Shown: one piece after another, positions 37,394 to 46,238 of the stretch | Layout of the letters: the number at the start of each line of letters is the position of its first letter | Position numbering within the stretch: the first letter of the stretch is position 1 | Source: Trebonia sp963774945 | Lineage (GTDB): Bacteria > Actinomycetota > Actinomycetes > Streptosporangiales > Streptosporangiaceae | Assembly (NCBI GenBank): GCA_963774945.1 | Contig: CAVZHA010000015.1 | Span: 310,001 to 374,000, forward strand | Direction of reading: 5' to 3' | Length of the DNA stretch: 64,000 nt | Translations under genes and position numbers: made by a program | The notes under the pieces: model-generated | What the model saw: the letters and a program-made list of their open reading frames with translations, nothing else | Database searches by the model: none | Told to the model about the DNA's origin: nothing

Positions 37394-38107
37394 TCAGGTC
37401 GCTGACTGCCTGTAGAGCAGCTCGTAGAGGTGCCCACCCTTGATCAGCACCGAAGCCTCGACTGGCCGATCATCGTCACTGTAGATGACTCGGAACTGCC
37501 GGATCACTGGCACGTTCGGCAGGTCGAGAAGTCCGATTTCCTCGGTCGTGGGCATGCGTACAGACACCCGGTCGGTGAAGTAGCGCTCCGGGTACCCGAG
37601 CTCCGCGAGAGCTCTCGGTGCTCCGCCTCGGATCCGGCCGGGATCGGCCAGTTCGGTCCCCGCGGCGATTTCCGACGGGTAGTACGACACGTCAAGCTCG
37701 ACTGGCTCACCTTTGTGACGCATCAGGCGGCGGCGGATCACGGCGGTGTCTGACGCGGACAGGCGCAGCGCGTCGGCGGCCTCTCGCGGCGGATGCACCT
37801 CGGCCACTTCGAGGAGATCGTATGAGTAGCCGTCGGGTGACGGGGTGAAGAATGGCGCTACCTCGACGAGGAACGGCTGCCGGTTCCGGACGTACACGCC
37901 CTTGCCCTGCTGGCTGAACAGGAAGCCCTCATCCTTAAGCGCGCGGAGCGCCTTCTGAATTGTCGGGTTCGCAGCACTGTATTGCTCGACGAGGCGATGG
38001 GTGGACGGGAGAGGAGTGCCAGGAGAGAATTCACCAGCCATGATCTGCTCTCGCAGGTCCGCGGCGATCTGCTCGTGACGGGGCCGCTCGTCGTTTCTCT
38101 GTGCCAC
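37394..38107 (-). CDS. GntR/HutC-type regulator with UTRA domain
   Basis: The 237-residue protein has a GntR winged helix (HEQIAADLREQIMAGEFSPG, PLPSTHRLVEQYSAANPTIQKALRAL in parts). A UTRA ligand-binding domain with AVIRRRLMRHKGEPVELDVSYYP follows. It would repress the cargo operon until a small ligand binds. It starts 6 bases after the stop of the UTRA-only gene, so the two are cotranscribed. The operon promoter lies just downstream. Confidence 0.88.
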   Translation of the reverse strand: MAQRNDERPRHEQIAADLREQIMAGEFSPGTPLPSTHRLVEQYSAANPTIQKALRALKDEGFLFSQQGKGVYVRNRQPFLVEVAPFFTPSPDGYSYDLLEVAEVHPPREAADALRLSASDTAVIRRRLMRHKGEPVELDVSYYPSEIAAGTELADPGRIRGGAPRALAELGYPERYFTDRVSVRMPTTEEIGLLDLPNVPVIRQFRVIYSDDDRPVEASVLIKGGHLYELLYRQSAT

Positions 38108-38112
38108 CTGAC

Positions 38113-38643
38113 TCAGCCAGCTGACAGCGGATAGCGGAGGTGGCGGCCCTCGGGAACCATGACCATGACCGTCGCCTCGAACGGGACATCGCTCTTGGAA
38201 ACAGCCGTCCTGAACACGACAATCACGGGCGCACCGGCCGGCAGGCCGAGCAGCTCAGCCTCCGGTTCCGTGGCACCCCGGACCGAGATGTCGTCGAGGG
38301 CCTCGCGCACCACGTAACCCATGTCGGCAAGAAGGGTCACGGCTCCGCCTTTGATCTTCTTGGGCTGGGCCAGGGGGGTAGCGCCCGCAATGGATGCCGG
38401 ATACCAGGAGTCGACGATCTCGATCGGCTTACCGTCAAGGACTACCGTGCGGCGGCGCACGACTGCCGACGCCCCGGCCGGAAGCTGCAGCGCGTTCGCC
38501 ACGTCCGGTGGCGGGACCGTCTCGGCCACCTCGCGGATCAGCTGTGTCCCCGTTCGCCCCGCGCGGGTAGCCGCCTCCGTCCAGGCGTCAGTCTCGCCCG
38601 GTGCGCGTGGGGATAGGTAGGGGGCTGCTGGTTCATCCCACAT
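38113..38643 (-). CDS. UTRA-domain protein lacking a DNA-binding domain
   Basis: The 176-residue product is read from ATG 38643, placed after AGGAGGGG. The first 45 residues hold no helix-turn-helix. The remainder parallels the UTRA part of its neighbour (SAVVRRRTVVLDGKPIEIVDSWYP against TAVIRRRLMRHKGEPVELDVSYYP). It could be a ligand sensor that forms mixed dimers with the GntR protein, or a duplicated remnant. It is transcribed together with the GntR gene. Confidence 0.75.
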   Translation of the reverse strand: MWDEPAAPYLSPRAPGETDAWTEAATRAGRTGTQLIREVAETVPPPDVANALQLPAGASAVVRRRTVVLDGKPIEIVDSWYPASIAGATPLAQPKKIKGGAVTLLADMGYVVREALDDISVRGATEPEAELLGLPAGAPVIVVFRTAVSKSDVPFEATVMVMVPEGRHLRYPLSAG

Positions 38644-38671
38644 GGTTTCGTTCCCCTCCTGGCACTGCCCA

Positions 38672-38678
38672 GTGACAC
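38672..38678 (-). promoter_or_regulatory. Possible GntR site before the UTRA gene
   Basis: GTGTCAC on the minus strand, in a short AT-rich promoter zone with GGTTAAAGTGGTTAG beside it. The same heptamer overlaps the cargo operon promoter at 37268-37274. Confidence 0.4.
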
Positions 38679-38825
38679 CTAACCACTTTAACCGCAAGGT
38701 GATATGGCCGAATCCTCGGGCGGGGACGGGCGATGATCTACGTGTGGGCGCGAGACGACCATGCTGCGGCCCTCCTCGGGGGACCGACATGTGGGTGCCG
38801 GGTGTTAGCGCGCGCGGGGCTGTTG

Positions 38826-39593
38826 CTACGGAGTGCTTTGCTGGTCGACCGCGTCCAGCAGTTCGATCAGGGGGCGGTTGTCCAGTTGGAGGTGCGGGTC
38901 CCAGTCAGCCACGATCTCGTCCAGCTTGGCGGCGTAGAAGCGGATGGCGGCGGTGATCGCGGCCTGGCTGTAGGGGGCAGGCGCCTCGGCCAGGGGTGTC
39001 GCCCAGACGTCCCAGCGGCTGCCGCCGTAACGGTGATGGGCGGTCCCGGCGTCGCGGTCGCGGAGCAGCATCGCGATGACGAGGATGTGCCTGGCGAGTT
39101 GCAGGGTCAGGTGGGCGCCGATGAGGACGTCGTGGCGAGCCGCCTTGACCGCAGCCAGGACCGCCTCGAACTGAAAGGTGCCGATCAGTTCGGCGACCCG
39201 CTCCGATGGGGACTGGTTCTGCGCTGCGGCTGACGGGCTCTGCTCGGCACCGGCCGGGGCGGTCGCGGTGATGTCGATCCTGCGCAGGTCGCTCAGCACT
39301 AGCCGGACGGTGTAGGCGGAGAGATCCCCGCTGCGGTCGGCGGCGTACACCGGCGACAGATGGCGGCCGATTTCGCGGGCTAGGTCCTCCGCCGCCGTGG
39401 ACGGCTCCGCTGCGGTGATCAGGACATCAAGGTCAGACCAGCGGTCAATGGCGGCTCCCGTGCCGCTGGCGGAGCCGTGAACCTGGAAGTCGCTGATGCG
39501 GGCGTCCCGGGCGGCTAGCTGGGCTAGCGCCGGGAGGGTGCGCTGCTGCCAGCCGTCACCGGGCTGCCCGGGGAATGGGCCGTTCGGCGTCAT
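38826..39593 (-). CDS. Nucleotidyltransferase-fold protein
   Basis: The 255-residue protein has the polymerase-beta-like motif HGSASGTGAAIDRWSDLDVLI (about 39-59, metal ligands Asp54 and Asp56) and a third Asp in RRIDIT. The C-terminal half is helical, as in aminoglycoside or lincosamide nucleotidyltransferases. It might modify a small molecule or a peptide. Same strand as the cargo operon but 183 bases upstream of it, so membership is uncertain. Confidence 0.75.
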   Translation of the reverse strand: MTPNGPFPGQPGDGWQQRTLPALAQLAARDARISDFQVHGSASGTGAAIDRWSDLDVLITAAEPSTAAEDLAREIGRHLSPVYAADRSGDLSAYTVRLVLSDLRRIDITATAPAGAEQSPSAAAQNQSPSERVAELIGTFQFEAVLAAVKAARHDVLIGAHLTLQLARHILVIAMLLRDRDAGTAHHRYGGSRWDVWATPLAEAPAPYSQAAITAAIRFYAAKLDEIVADWDPHLQLDNRPLIELLDAVDQQSTP

Positions 39594-39707
39594 GGCATTC
39601 AGGGTGGCATGGGGTTGCCGCGGGCACGGAGGGATTTTCCTGCGCGTCTTCGACCGCCGTAGCCTGTGCTCAGTTCAACCACCCGTCCAGGTCATGCACA
39701 GCCATTC

Positions 39708-39842
39708 TCAGTACATCTCGCCGCGTCGGCGCTTGGCCTCGATGGCGCGCTGGACCTGGAGGTCGGCCCCGTACCGGTCCAGCATCGCCCGGTCCTGCCA
39801 GCCCATCAGCCGCATCAGGTCGCCTTCCGCGCCACCGAGCCA
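39708..39842 (-). pseudogene. Fragment of integrase 3' end, copy 3
   Basis: Minus-strand codons read WLGGAEGDLMRLMGWQDRAM, then LDRYGADLQVQ, and end RRRGEMY and stop. This supplies the missing C-terminus (GW and nucleophile Tyr) of the integrase whose first part ends at 44242. The 4.4 kb between the two parts is a decayed recombinase trio. Confidence 0.75.
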
Positions 39843-39844
39843 GG

Positions 39845-39991
39845 ACGGGAGACCGCCGCGCGGGGCACGCCTCGAAGGTGACGGGGCGCCCTCGGCGTCG
39901 AGGGCGCGCAGGGCCTGGATCGCCTTGGCCGGGTGAGCTCGTGGCGCTGGCGGGCGGCGTCGATGATGTGGCGGGTGTTGTCAGCTCGCAT
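39845..39991 (-). pseudogene. Stub of a DUF6262-family gene
   Basis: ATG at 39991 starts MRADNTRHIIDAARQRHELT, the usual opening of DUF6262 proteins that accompany recombinase trios. After about 20 codons the frame slips, and about 25 codons later (VSRSWL region) it runs into the integrase fragment. The long C-terminal helices of the family are missing. Confidence 0.6.
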
Positions 39992-42186
39992 CGGCAGTCT
40001 CCGTGCTGCCTGGGCCGGGGTCGGCTTCGGAGGGCGGTGATGATGCTGTCGAGGTTGCCGAGGACCTGCCGGTTCATCTCGGCCAGGCGGGTCTGGCCGC
40101 GTGCCTCGGCGGCGGTGATGATCTGCAGCGACCTGCTGGCGGTGCTCGCGGTGCCGGGGCAGGAACTCGGGCGTAGTGACGAACATCGGGCATGTCAGGC
40201 AAGCGTTGGCGTGCGGGCAGGTCTTCTGCACGGGCAGGCCGCAGTAGCCGTTGGGCAGCGCCTGGGTGGCGCGGCCGAGCCGTTGCTTGGCCCAGTTCGC
40301 TTCGGCCAGCGGGCCGCCGGGGTCGATGGTGACGGCCTCGCCCTTGGCGTTGACCTTGCGGGCCTTCTCCCAGTGGCGGCGGACGGTGGTGTCGTGCAGC
40401 CGGGCGTAGTGGGCCGTCATCTCGCCGCTGGAATGATCGAGCAGGACTCGTACTACTTCCTGGGGCACGTCTCGGTTGATCAGCCTGGTGCCGAAGGTAT
40501 GGCGCCACTGGTGCGGGGTCAGGTGCACCGGGCGACCGTGCTCGTCGCGGACATCGCAGCGGTCCAGCCAGTCCCGCAGCTGCCCGCGGTAGGAGTGCGT
40601 GCTCAGCGGCTTGCGGCCGTCGGGGTTCATCTTCGGGGCGGGGAACAGCCACGGGCTGCCGTCCGGGCCACCGGCGCAGGATTCGCTGCTGCTGCGCGGT
40701 GATGGCCTGCTCGACTTCCTCGTCGATCGGGACGAGGGCTTCGCGTTTCATCTTGCGGTTGGTGTAGCGCAGGTAGGGGGCGCCGTCGCCGTCGCGTACG
40801 ACGCAGTCGAACGCGACCTTGGTGGCGTCGCCGACGCGCAGCCCGCAGCGCATCAGGATGACCGTGAGCAGCCGGCTGCTCGGGGTTGCTCCACCGGTCG
40901 AGATTCGCGGGCTGCTCGACCTGGGCCATGATGTGCTCGGCCAGACCGCGGGGCAGGCGTTTCTCCGGCTTGGGGAAGTCGTCGGGGTAGAACGCCGCGC
41001 TGACGGGCAGGCTGTGATCCCACTCGTGCCGGCGGATCGCGTCGAGGAAAGCGCCCAGCGAGCTGATGTCCCGGCTGCGGGAGCGGACCGCGCGCGGGTC
41101 GGTGGCCAGGTCGGCCAGGTAGCGCTCCAGGATCGCCCGGTCGACGCCGGCCAGGCTGGTGACGCTGACCGGCGGGGATTCGCAGGAACCGGGCCAGCCG
41201 GGTCACCGCCTGGATGTCGATGTAGGTCTGGATCGGGCTGCGGCCGATGCTCAGCCGCCAGCGGGCGAACCGTTTCGCCAGCTGGCGCAGCCAGGGCTGC
41301 GGGATGCCGTCGAACCGCAGCCGCTTGCGTCCCTCGATCCCGAGCCGCCGCAAGCTCCCACACGTCCCGCGGGAACTCCGCCTCCCAGCCGCTGCCGCAG
41401 TGCAGGTCCTCCAGGCAGCGGCAGGCGTAGCGCAAGAACGCGAGCTGCCCGTTCTGCCCGTGCCTGGCGGCGTGGCTGGCGTCGAAGAACTCGGGTCCAT
41501 CGTTCCAGCGGCCAGTCCAGCAGCGAGGCCACCGGGCTGGCGCGGCGAGCGCGATGACCGGGCGCGCGACGGCGGCGGGGGTCTTGACCTGCCGCTCGTC
41601 GTGCCGGCACTGCAGCGCGTACTGCAGCTCCAGCTTGAGCTGCCGGCGATCGCCCAGCGGCCGGAAGTCGAAGCGGTCGTCGCCGTAGGACTCGCAGAGC
41701 ACGACGAACTCGTCGATGTCCGGGCGGCCCGACGGCCTCCCACCGGGACCGGTGGTTGACGCAGAACGGCGAGCGTCCCTGCGTCCACAGCGTGCAGTAC
41801 GACAGCGCGCAGACCGGATGACCGGGATCGTCCACCGGGCGCGAGCCCGGCCAGCCATGCCGCGCGGTCCGGCTTGCCGGCACGTTCCCAGAACCCGTGG
41901 TGGCGGACGCACAGTCCCCGGCGGGCTACCGCCGTAACGGCAGCCCGGCACGACGCAGACGGTGAGCTCCTTGCGCCCGAGCCCTTCCGGGGACGCGGTC
42001 GAGGCGAACTCGTCGATGTCGGGGCGGCCATCGTGCTGTCCACTCGTAGTAGTGGCCCTTGCAAAGCCCTCGGGTGCGCGGCTGGCGGACGCAGCCCGGC
42101 ACCCGGCACGGCGCGGTGTCGAACACCAGCGCGCCGCGCTCGGGAACGAAGATGTCGACCCGGAACTCGGGGCGGACGGCGGCCAT
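39981..42186 (-). pseudogene. Third trio recombinase, about 730 codons, frameshifted
   Basis: Starts MAAVRPEFRVDIFVPERGALV. It carries cysteine-rich N-terminal segments (CRVPGCVRQPRTRGLCKGHY; CVNHRSRW), helical core pieces (LGIEGRKRLRFDGIPQPWLRQ) and the catalytic end LTPHQWRHTFGTRLINRDVP, then VVRVLLDHSSGEMTAHYARLHD with the nucleophile Tyr. At least six frame changes are needed. This is the large member of recombinase trios. It ends over the DUF6262 start. Confidence 0.7.
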
Positions 42187-42269
42187 GAGCTTGCCCAGCA
42201 GCCCCGGCGCCGACGGTACGGTGACAGCCTGGTCCGGCTGCGGTCACCACCGCACCTCCCGCTGCCCGG

Positions 42270-43379
42270 TCCAGAGACCTGACCGCCTGACCAGCCGGCC
42301 GCCTCCAGGGCCCGGCGGGCGTCCTCGACGGACAGATGACCGTAAATGTCCATCGTCGTGGCGATCGACGAGTGCCCGAGCAAGGTGCTGACCACCTCGA
42401 TCGGCGTGTTCCTGCGCAGCAGGCGGGTGGCGTAGGTGTGCCGGTACCAGTGCGGGTCGAAGTCGACCCCGGTGACCCGCCGCAGCCGCATGCACCAGGT
42501 CGTAGACCGCCGGATAGCTCCACGGGCGGCCGATACGGCTGGCCCCACAGGTTGACGAACACGTAGTCGGAGTCGAGGTCGCCGTACTCGTCGTGCAGGT
42601 AGTCGGCGTAGAGCCGGATGACCTCCGGGCTGACCGGGATGGTGCGCGGGCTGGCGGACTTGGCCCGTGCCCGGTTGTCGTTGACCCGCGGGGTGACCGT
42701 CAGCTCGCCCTCGGCCGCAGCCAGGTCCTCATGACGCAGGCCCAGCGCCTCGCCGATCCGTATGCCCGTGTCCCACAGCAACGCCCACAGCAAGCGATCC
42801 CGCAGCCGGGTGCACGCGTCCAGGATCGCCTGGACCTGGGCGGCGGTCAGGATCGTCGGCTGCCTGCGCGGGCTGCGCAGCTTGATCGTGCGCCGCCGCT
42901 CCGGCTCGCCCGCACGCCAGGTGATAGAGGAACGGCTTCCACCCCGAGCGCCGCCGGCCGACGGGCTGCAGCTCGGTGACCAGGTCGCCGAGGTCGACCC
43001 CGTGCCGGGCGTGGAACGTGTAGAGGCCGCTGATCGCCGACAGCTTCCGGTTGACCGTGACCAGCCGAGCAGTGATGCTCGGCCGAGGGCAGCATGCGCC
43101 ACCCCGCCCGCCGCGGCCCGCCGGCGGCAGCCGCAGCCAGGCGACGAACTCGCCGAGATCCTCCAGCCGGACCTCGCGCCAGTCCAGGCCGCGCACGTCG
43201 AGGAAGCCGAACCAGTCCTTCAGGTCGTGGGCGTACGCCTTGACCGTGTTCGGCGACCGCTCGATATCGGTCAGGTAGGCCAGGTAGCGCTCGATCGGCT
43301 CGACCGGCCCGCCCTCGTCGCCGAGGACCGTCCAGGACTCAAGCGACGAGACGGGCATCAGCACGCGCTGCACAAGCAT
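42270..43379 (-). pseudogene. Second trio recombinase, frameshifted
   Basis: From ATG 43379. The core-binding domain has YLAYLTDIERSPNTVKAYAHD. The catalytic domain has LLWDTGIRIGEALGLRHEDL with the first Arg, then DPHWYRHTYATRLLRRN and VVSTLLGHSSIATTMDIYGH with the nucleophile Tyr. All catalytic residues exist but three frames are used, with changes near 42910 and 42500. Similar in type to XerD-like members of tandem recombinase sets. Confidence 0.7.
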
Positions 43380-43381
43380 CG

Positions 43382-44241
43382 AACCTCCGGGGAATCTGCG
43401 TGATGGACGACCGCAGATAACCACCTCCAGCACGCAGATTCCCGCATCGCGCCAGGCTCGTGGTGCACGTCGTGGACACCCTTCCGGAGGGCTCAAGAGA
43501 ACCTGGACGAACCGCGGGTCCGCCGCCGTCCTCGATCAGGTGGGTGACATAGGAGTGCCGGCAGGCAATGGAAGTCCAGGCTCGGCATCGAGGCCCAGGC
43601 GCCTGCGCGATAGGCGGCGAACCGGGCGTTCGACCTGCCGGCAGCGCGATCCGCGCCGCCGCGCTCGGTCGGCCACAGCCGCCGGGTTGCCGCCGGCGCC
43701 GAAGCAACGGGCCGGACCTCGGTCGATCCACTGCGTCGAGCACCTCGGCCGTCCACGGCATCACGGTCAGCGACGCCCGCCGCCGCGGCGGGCAGCCCCT
43801 CTTCGCCTTGCCGTACCGGACATGGCACATCCCGAGACTCGCCGAACTCCGGCGCGTGCGGGTTCGGCGCGAAGTCCGCGGTGTCCAGCATGACGGTCTC
43901 GCGGCGCCGCAGCCCGTACGCGTAGATCATCTTGAACAGCGTCGCGTCGCGGAACGCGGCCAGCCAGCCCTTCCGCCGCGAGCGACGACGCCCTCTCCAC
44001 GTGATCATCGGCCGCGTCCAGGAACGCCTGGAGCTCAGCCCGGGTCAGCGGCCGCCGCTCCGGGCGGCCCTCGTACTCCGCCGCGTGCACCGCGGTATTG
44101 CACTCATGGCACACCTGCGCCGGGCGCGCGCCGACCCGCTGCTCGCACTCGGCCACCCAGCCATACCGCGGATCGCACGCGTAGTCCAGGAACGCCGACA
44201 AGGCCCCCTCATACGAGCGGACCGTCGAGCGCCCCGGCCGG
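43382..44241 (-). pseudogene. First trio recombinase, truncated and frameshifted
   Basis: Begins in mid-gene at VRSYEGALSAFLDYACDPRYGW next to the broken integrase. It then shows ECEQRVGARPAQVCHECNTAVH, WLAAFRDATLFKMIYAYGLRR and RETVMLDTADF, which match the first member of recombinase trios. The C-terminal box with HxxR is badly degraded, and several frame changes are present. Its N-terminus is absent from the window. Confidence 0.65.
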
Positions 44242-45204
44242 CCAGTCATGCGCGAACGTGTGCCGGAACATATGCGGGTACACCGACCGCTCGTACCCGG
44301 CCTGCTCTGCCCTTCGCTTGACCATCCGCCACACGCCATTCCCCGTCACCGGCCCGCGGTTCCGGGTTCCCAGCCACAACGCCGACGACGTTGACGCCCG
44401 CCCATGCGACTGCCGCGCCCGCAGGTACGTCACGATCGCCTTGGAAGTCGCCAGCGTCAGCGGCACGATGCGCCCTTCGTCGGCCGCCCGCGCGCCCTTG
44501 AGCGGGACGACCCGGATGTAGGGCCTGGCGATCAGGTCGGCCGGAAGATCGTCCAGCCGGATCTGGACCAGCTCGGCGCGCCGGACGCCCTCGGTCAGTA
44601 CCCGGATCATCGCGTGGTCGCGGGCGTCGTGGAACCCTCGCGCCCGCCCGTCCCCGGTGACCGAGAGCAGGTCCCTTATGAAGTCGGCCGCCAGCGTCGA
44701 CGGCCGGACCTTGACCGGCGCGTACCGCACTAGGCCGTCGGTGTACGGGTGCGGGTGCCCGTACTCGGCCGCCAGCCACGTGAACAGGTGTCGAAGGTTC
44801 CGCTGCTTGGTGTTGGTCCCGCCCTGGCTGTGCGAGGCGAGGTACGCGCGGAAGAACCGGTTCAGCGCGCCCGTGTCGCAGCCGGTGAAGTCCGCCTCCA
44901 GGCCGGAAGACGTCATCCACGCGCTCAGCGCGACCGCCGCGTCCCGGTAGGCCGAGATCGTCTCGGCCTGGAACGGCCGCCCGTGCCGGTTGGTCTGCGT
45001 GCCCAGCCACTCGCCATACTCGCTGATCATCACCTGCCGCTGCTCGGCCGGGGAGAGGCCACCGCCCCGGAAGCCGCCGCCCACGGGCTCAGAAGCCCGC
45101 GACGCCCCGGCGGAGACCACGGGTACCGGATCGGTCGCCAGCCGAAGCGGGCTCTTCCGCACACCCGAGCCGCTGGCCCGGTTCACACGAGACATGGAAG
45201 ACAT
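44242..45204 (-). pseudogene. Tyrosine integrase, 5' part of a split gene
   Basis: About 321 codons from ATG 45204 contain the SAM-like core-binding domain (YRDAAVALSAWMTSSGLEADF) and the catalytic pieces EGVRRAELVQIRLDDL (Arg208), Lys236 and HMFRHTFAHDW (His311, Arg314). The gene breaks right after Trp321. The remaining catalytic Trp/Tyr segment lies 4.4 kb away at 39708-39842. The start faces the tRNA-like fragment at 45344, the usual int-att order. Confidence 0.8.
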
Positions 45205-45343
45205 GGCTGTAGCCCCTTCGTCATGGGGGAGCTAAGCACTCTTCTAAGCCACGAAGCTAAGTGCCTAGCGCCGGGATGCTCGACCACAGCACGCCGACCG
45301 AAGGAGCCAGACCGCGCATGACCGCAGGTCTGGACCGAAATGA

Positions 45344-45389
45344 GCGCCCCCAGCAAGATTCGAACTTGCGCACCCGGCTCCGGAGGCCG
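45344..45389 (-). repeat. 3' part of a tRNA-Arg(CCG)-like gene (right)
   Basis: Same structure as the fragment at 28909: anticodon loop CTCCGGA and T arm GCAAG-TTCGAAT-CTTGC, then TGGGGGC. It lacks CCA and the 5' half. 41 of 46 positions match the left copy; the T-stem changes are compensated so both stems still pair. The anticodon-side 21 bases are identical in both and may be the crossover core. Confidence 0.65.
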
Positions 45390-45404
45390 AGTGACCACGC
45401 GCGC

Positions 45405-46238
45405 CTAGGCGCCGAGTTCGGCTAGGAGCGCGTCCAGCCAGCGGGCGGAGCGCCTGGCCGCCTCGTGGTGTCCGAGCTGGTCAATACTCGGCCCGCTGAG
45501 CTCAAGGTCGAAGGCGCCCTGGTAGCCGGCCTCGAGCAGCCACTGAACGATGGCCCTGATCGGCACGTCGCCGTCTCCAGGCACGGCACGGCCGGGCAGG
45601 GACCGGGCGCCCCGCTGCATGTCGCTGAGCTGCACATGGCGAATGAGACCGATGTTGGTCTTGATGTCCTGGCGGAGTTCGCCCTCGGTCCAGACATGGA
45701 AGATGTCGAGGCACACCTGCAGGCCCGTGCGCGCTGCGAACGCGACGGAATCGTGGAAGCTGTGCACAAACGTGAAGTCGGCATACAGCCAGCTCGCGGG
45801 CTCGACCGCGAGAGCGACGTTCCTCGCCGCCGCGTAGTCGGCCAGTTCGGCCACGAGCGTGGCGTAGGCGTCGACGTTGTCCGCCCAGTCCGGGTGGGCC
45901 CGGGGTCCGGTCAGGGTGTACACCGACGTCGCGCCGACTGCCGCCGCTCGGGCGATATCCTCGCGGGCCCGCGTCAGCTGCCAGGAAACGTCGGCGCCGG
46001 GCGACAAGTCGAACCGAGCCAGCGCCGTGGTCGTCACGACCTCGACCCCGTTTCTCCGGCAGGCGTCGAGCACGGCCCCGGTCCCCGATTCAAGCAGCTT
46101 GGCCGAGGTCATGGAGGTCTTGGTGACGCCGAGGGAGCCGAGCGCACCGATGGATTCCACCGCCGACAGGTCCGGGAAGCACAGGCCGCTCACCGCGACG
46201 CGCGGGTGGAGGCGCTTGCCGTCGAAACGGCCGCTCAT
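45405..46238 (-). CDS. Sugar phosphate isomerase/epimerase family protein (1)
   Basis: The 277-residue AP-endonuclease-2-like TIM barrel is read from ATG 46238. Likely metal ligands are the Glu in AVEPASW, Asp/His in CLDIFHVW, the His in RHVQLSDM and the Glu in FDLELSGP. Members isomerise or epimerise sugars and related polyols, or act as dehydratases. Its ATG overlaps the stop of the second isomerase. Its 3' end is duplicated at 27569, so it marks the right border of the mobile block. Confidence 0.8.
   Translation of the reverse strand: MSGRFDGKRLHPRVAVSGLCFPDLSAVESIGALGSLGVTKTSMTSAKLLESGTGAVLDACRRNGVEVVTTTALARFDLSPGADVSWQLTRAREDIARAAAVGATSVYTLTGPRAHPDWADNVDAYATLVAELADYAAARNVALAVEPASWLYADFTFVHSFHDSVAFAARTGLQVCLDIFHVWTEGELRQDIKTNIGLIRHVQLSDMQRGARSLPGRAVPGDGDVPIRAIVQWLLEAGYQGAFDLELSGPSIDQLGHHEAARRSARWLDALLAELGA

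Larger units (their letters stand above)
39843..44241 (-). mobile_element. Decayed trio of tandem tyrosine recombinases (RIT-like) inside the integrase gene
   Basis: Three different tyrosine recombinase genes follow each other head to tail on the minus strand with a DUF6262-like gene at the end. This is the layout of actinobacterial recombinase trios. Both outer members are cut: the first lacks its start and the DUF6262 gene keeps only about 45 codons. The insert exactly separates the 5' and 3' parts of another integrase. Confidence 0.7.
27569..45463. mobile_element. Composite integrated element, partly decayed
   Basis: The span is bounded by two copies of the 3' end of a sugar-phosphate-isomerase gene (27569-27627 and 45405-45463, about 85% identical). 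It holds a toxin-antitoxin pair, a decayed MobF relaxase, element-type small genes, a RiPP-like cargo operon and tyrosine recombinases at the right end. Three pieces of the same integrase 3' end and two tRNA-like fragments show more than one integration event. The boundaries are inferred from these repeats. Confidence 0.6.

Noticed and set aside
39843..44241. CRISPR array or other regular short repeats in the recombinase region
   Set aside because: No regularly spaced direct repeats were seen here or elsewhere in the window.
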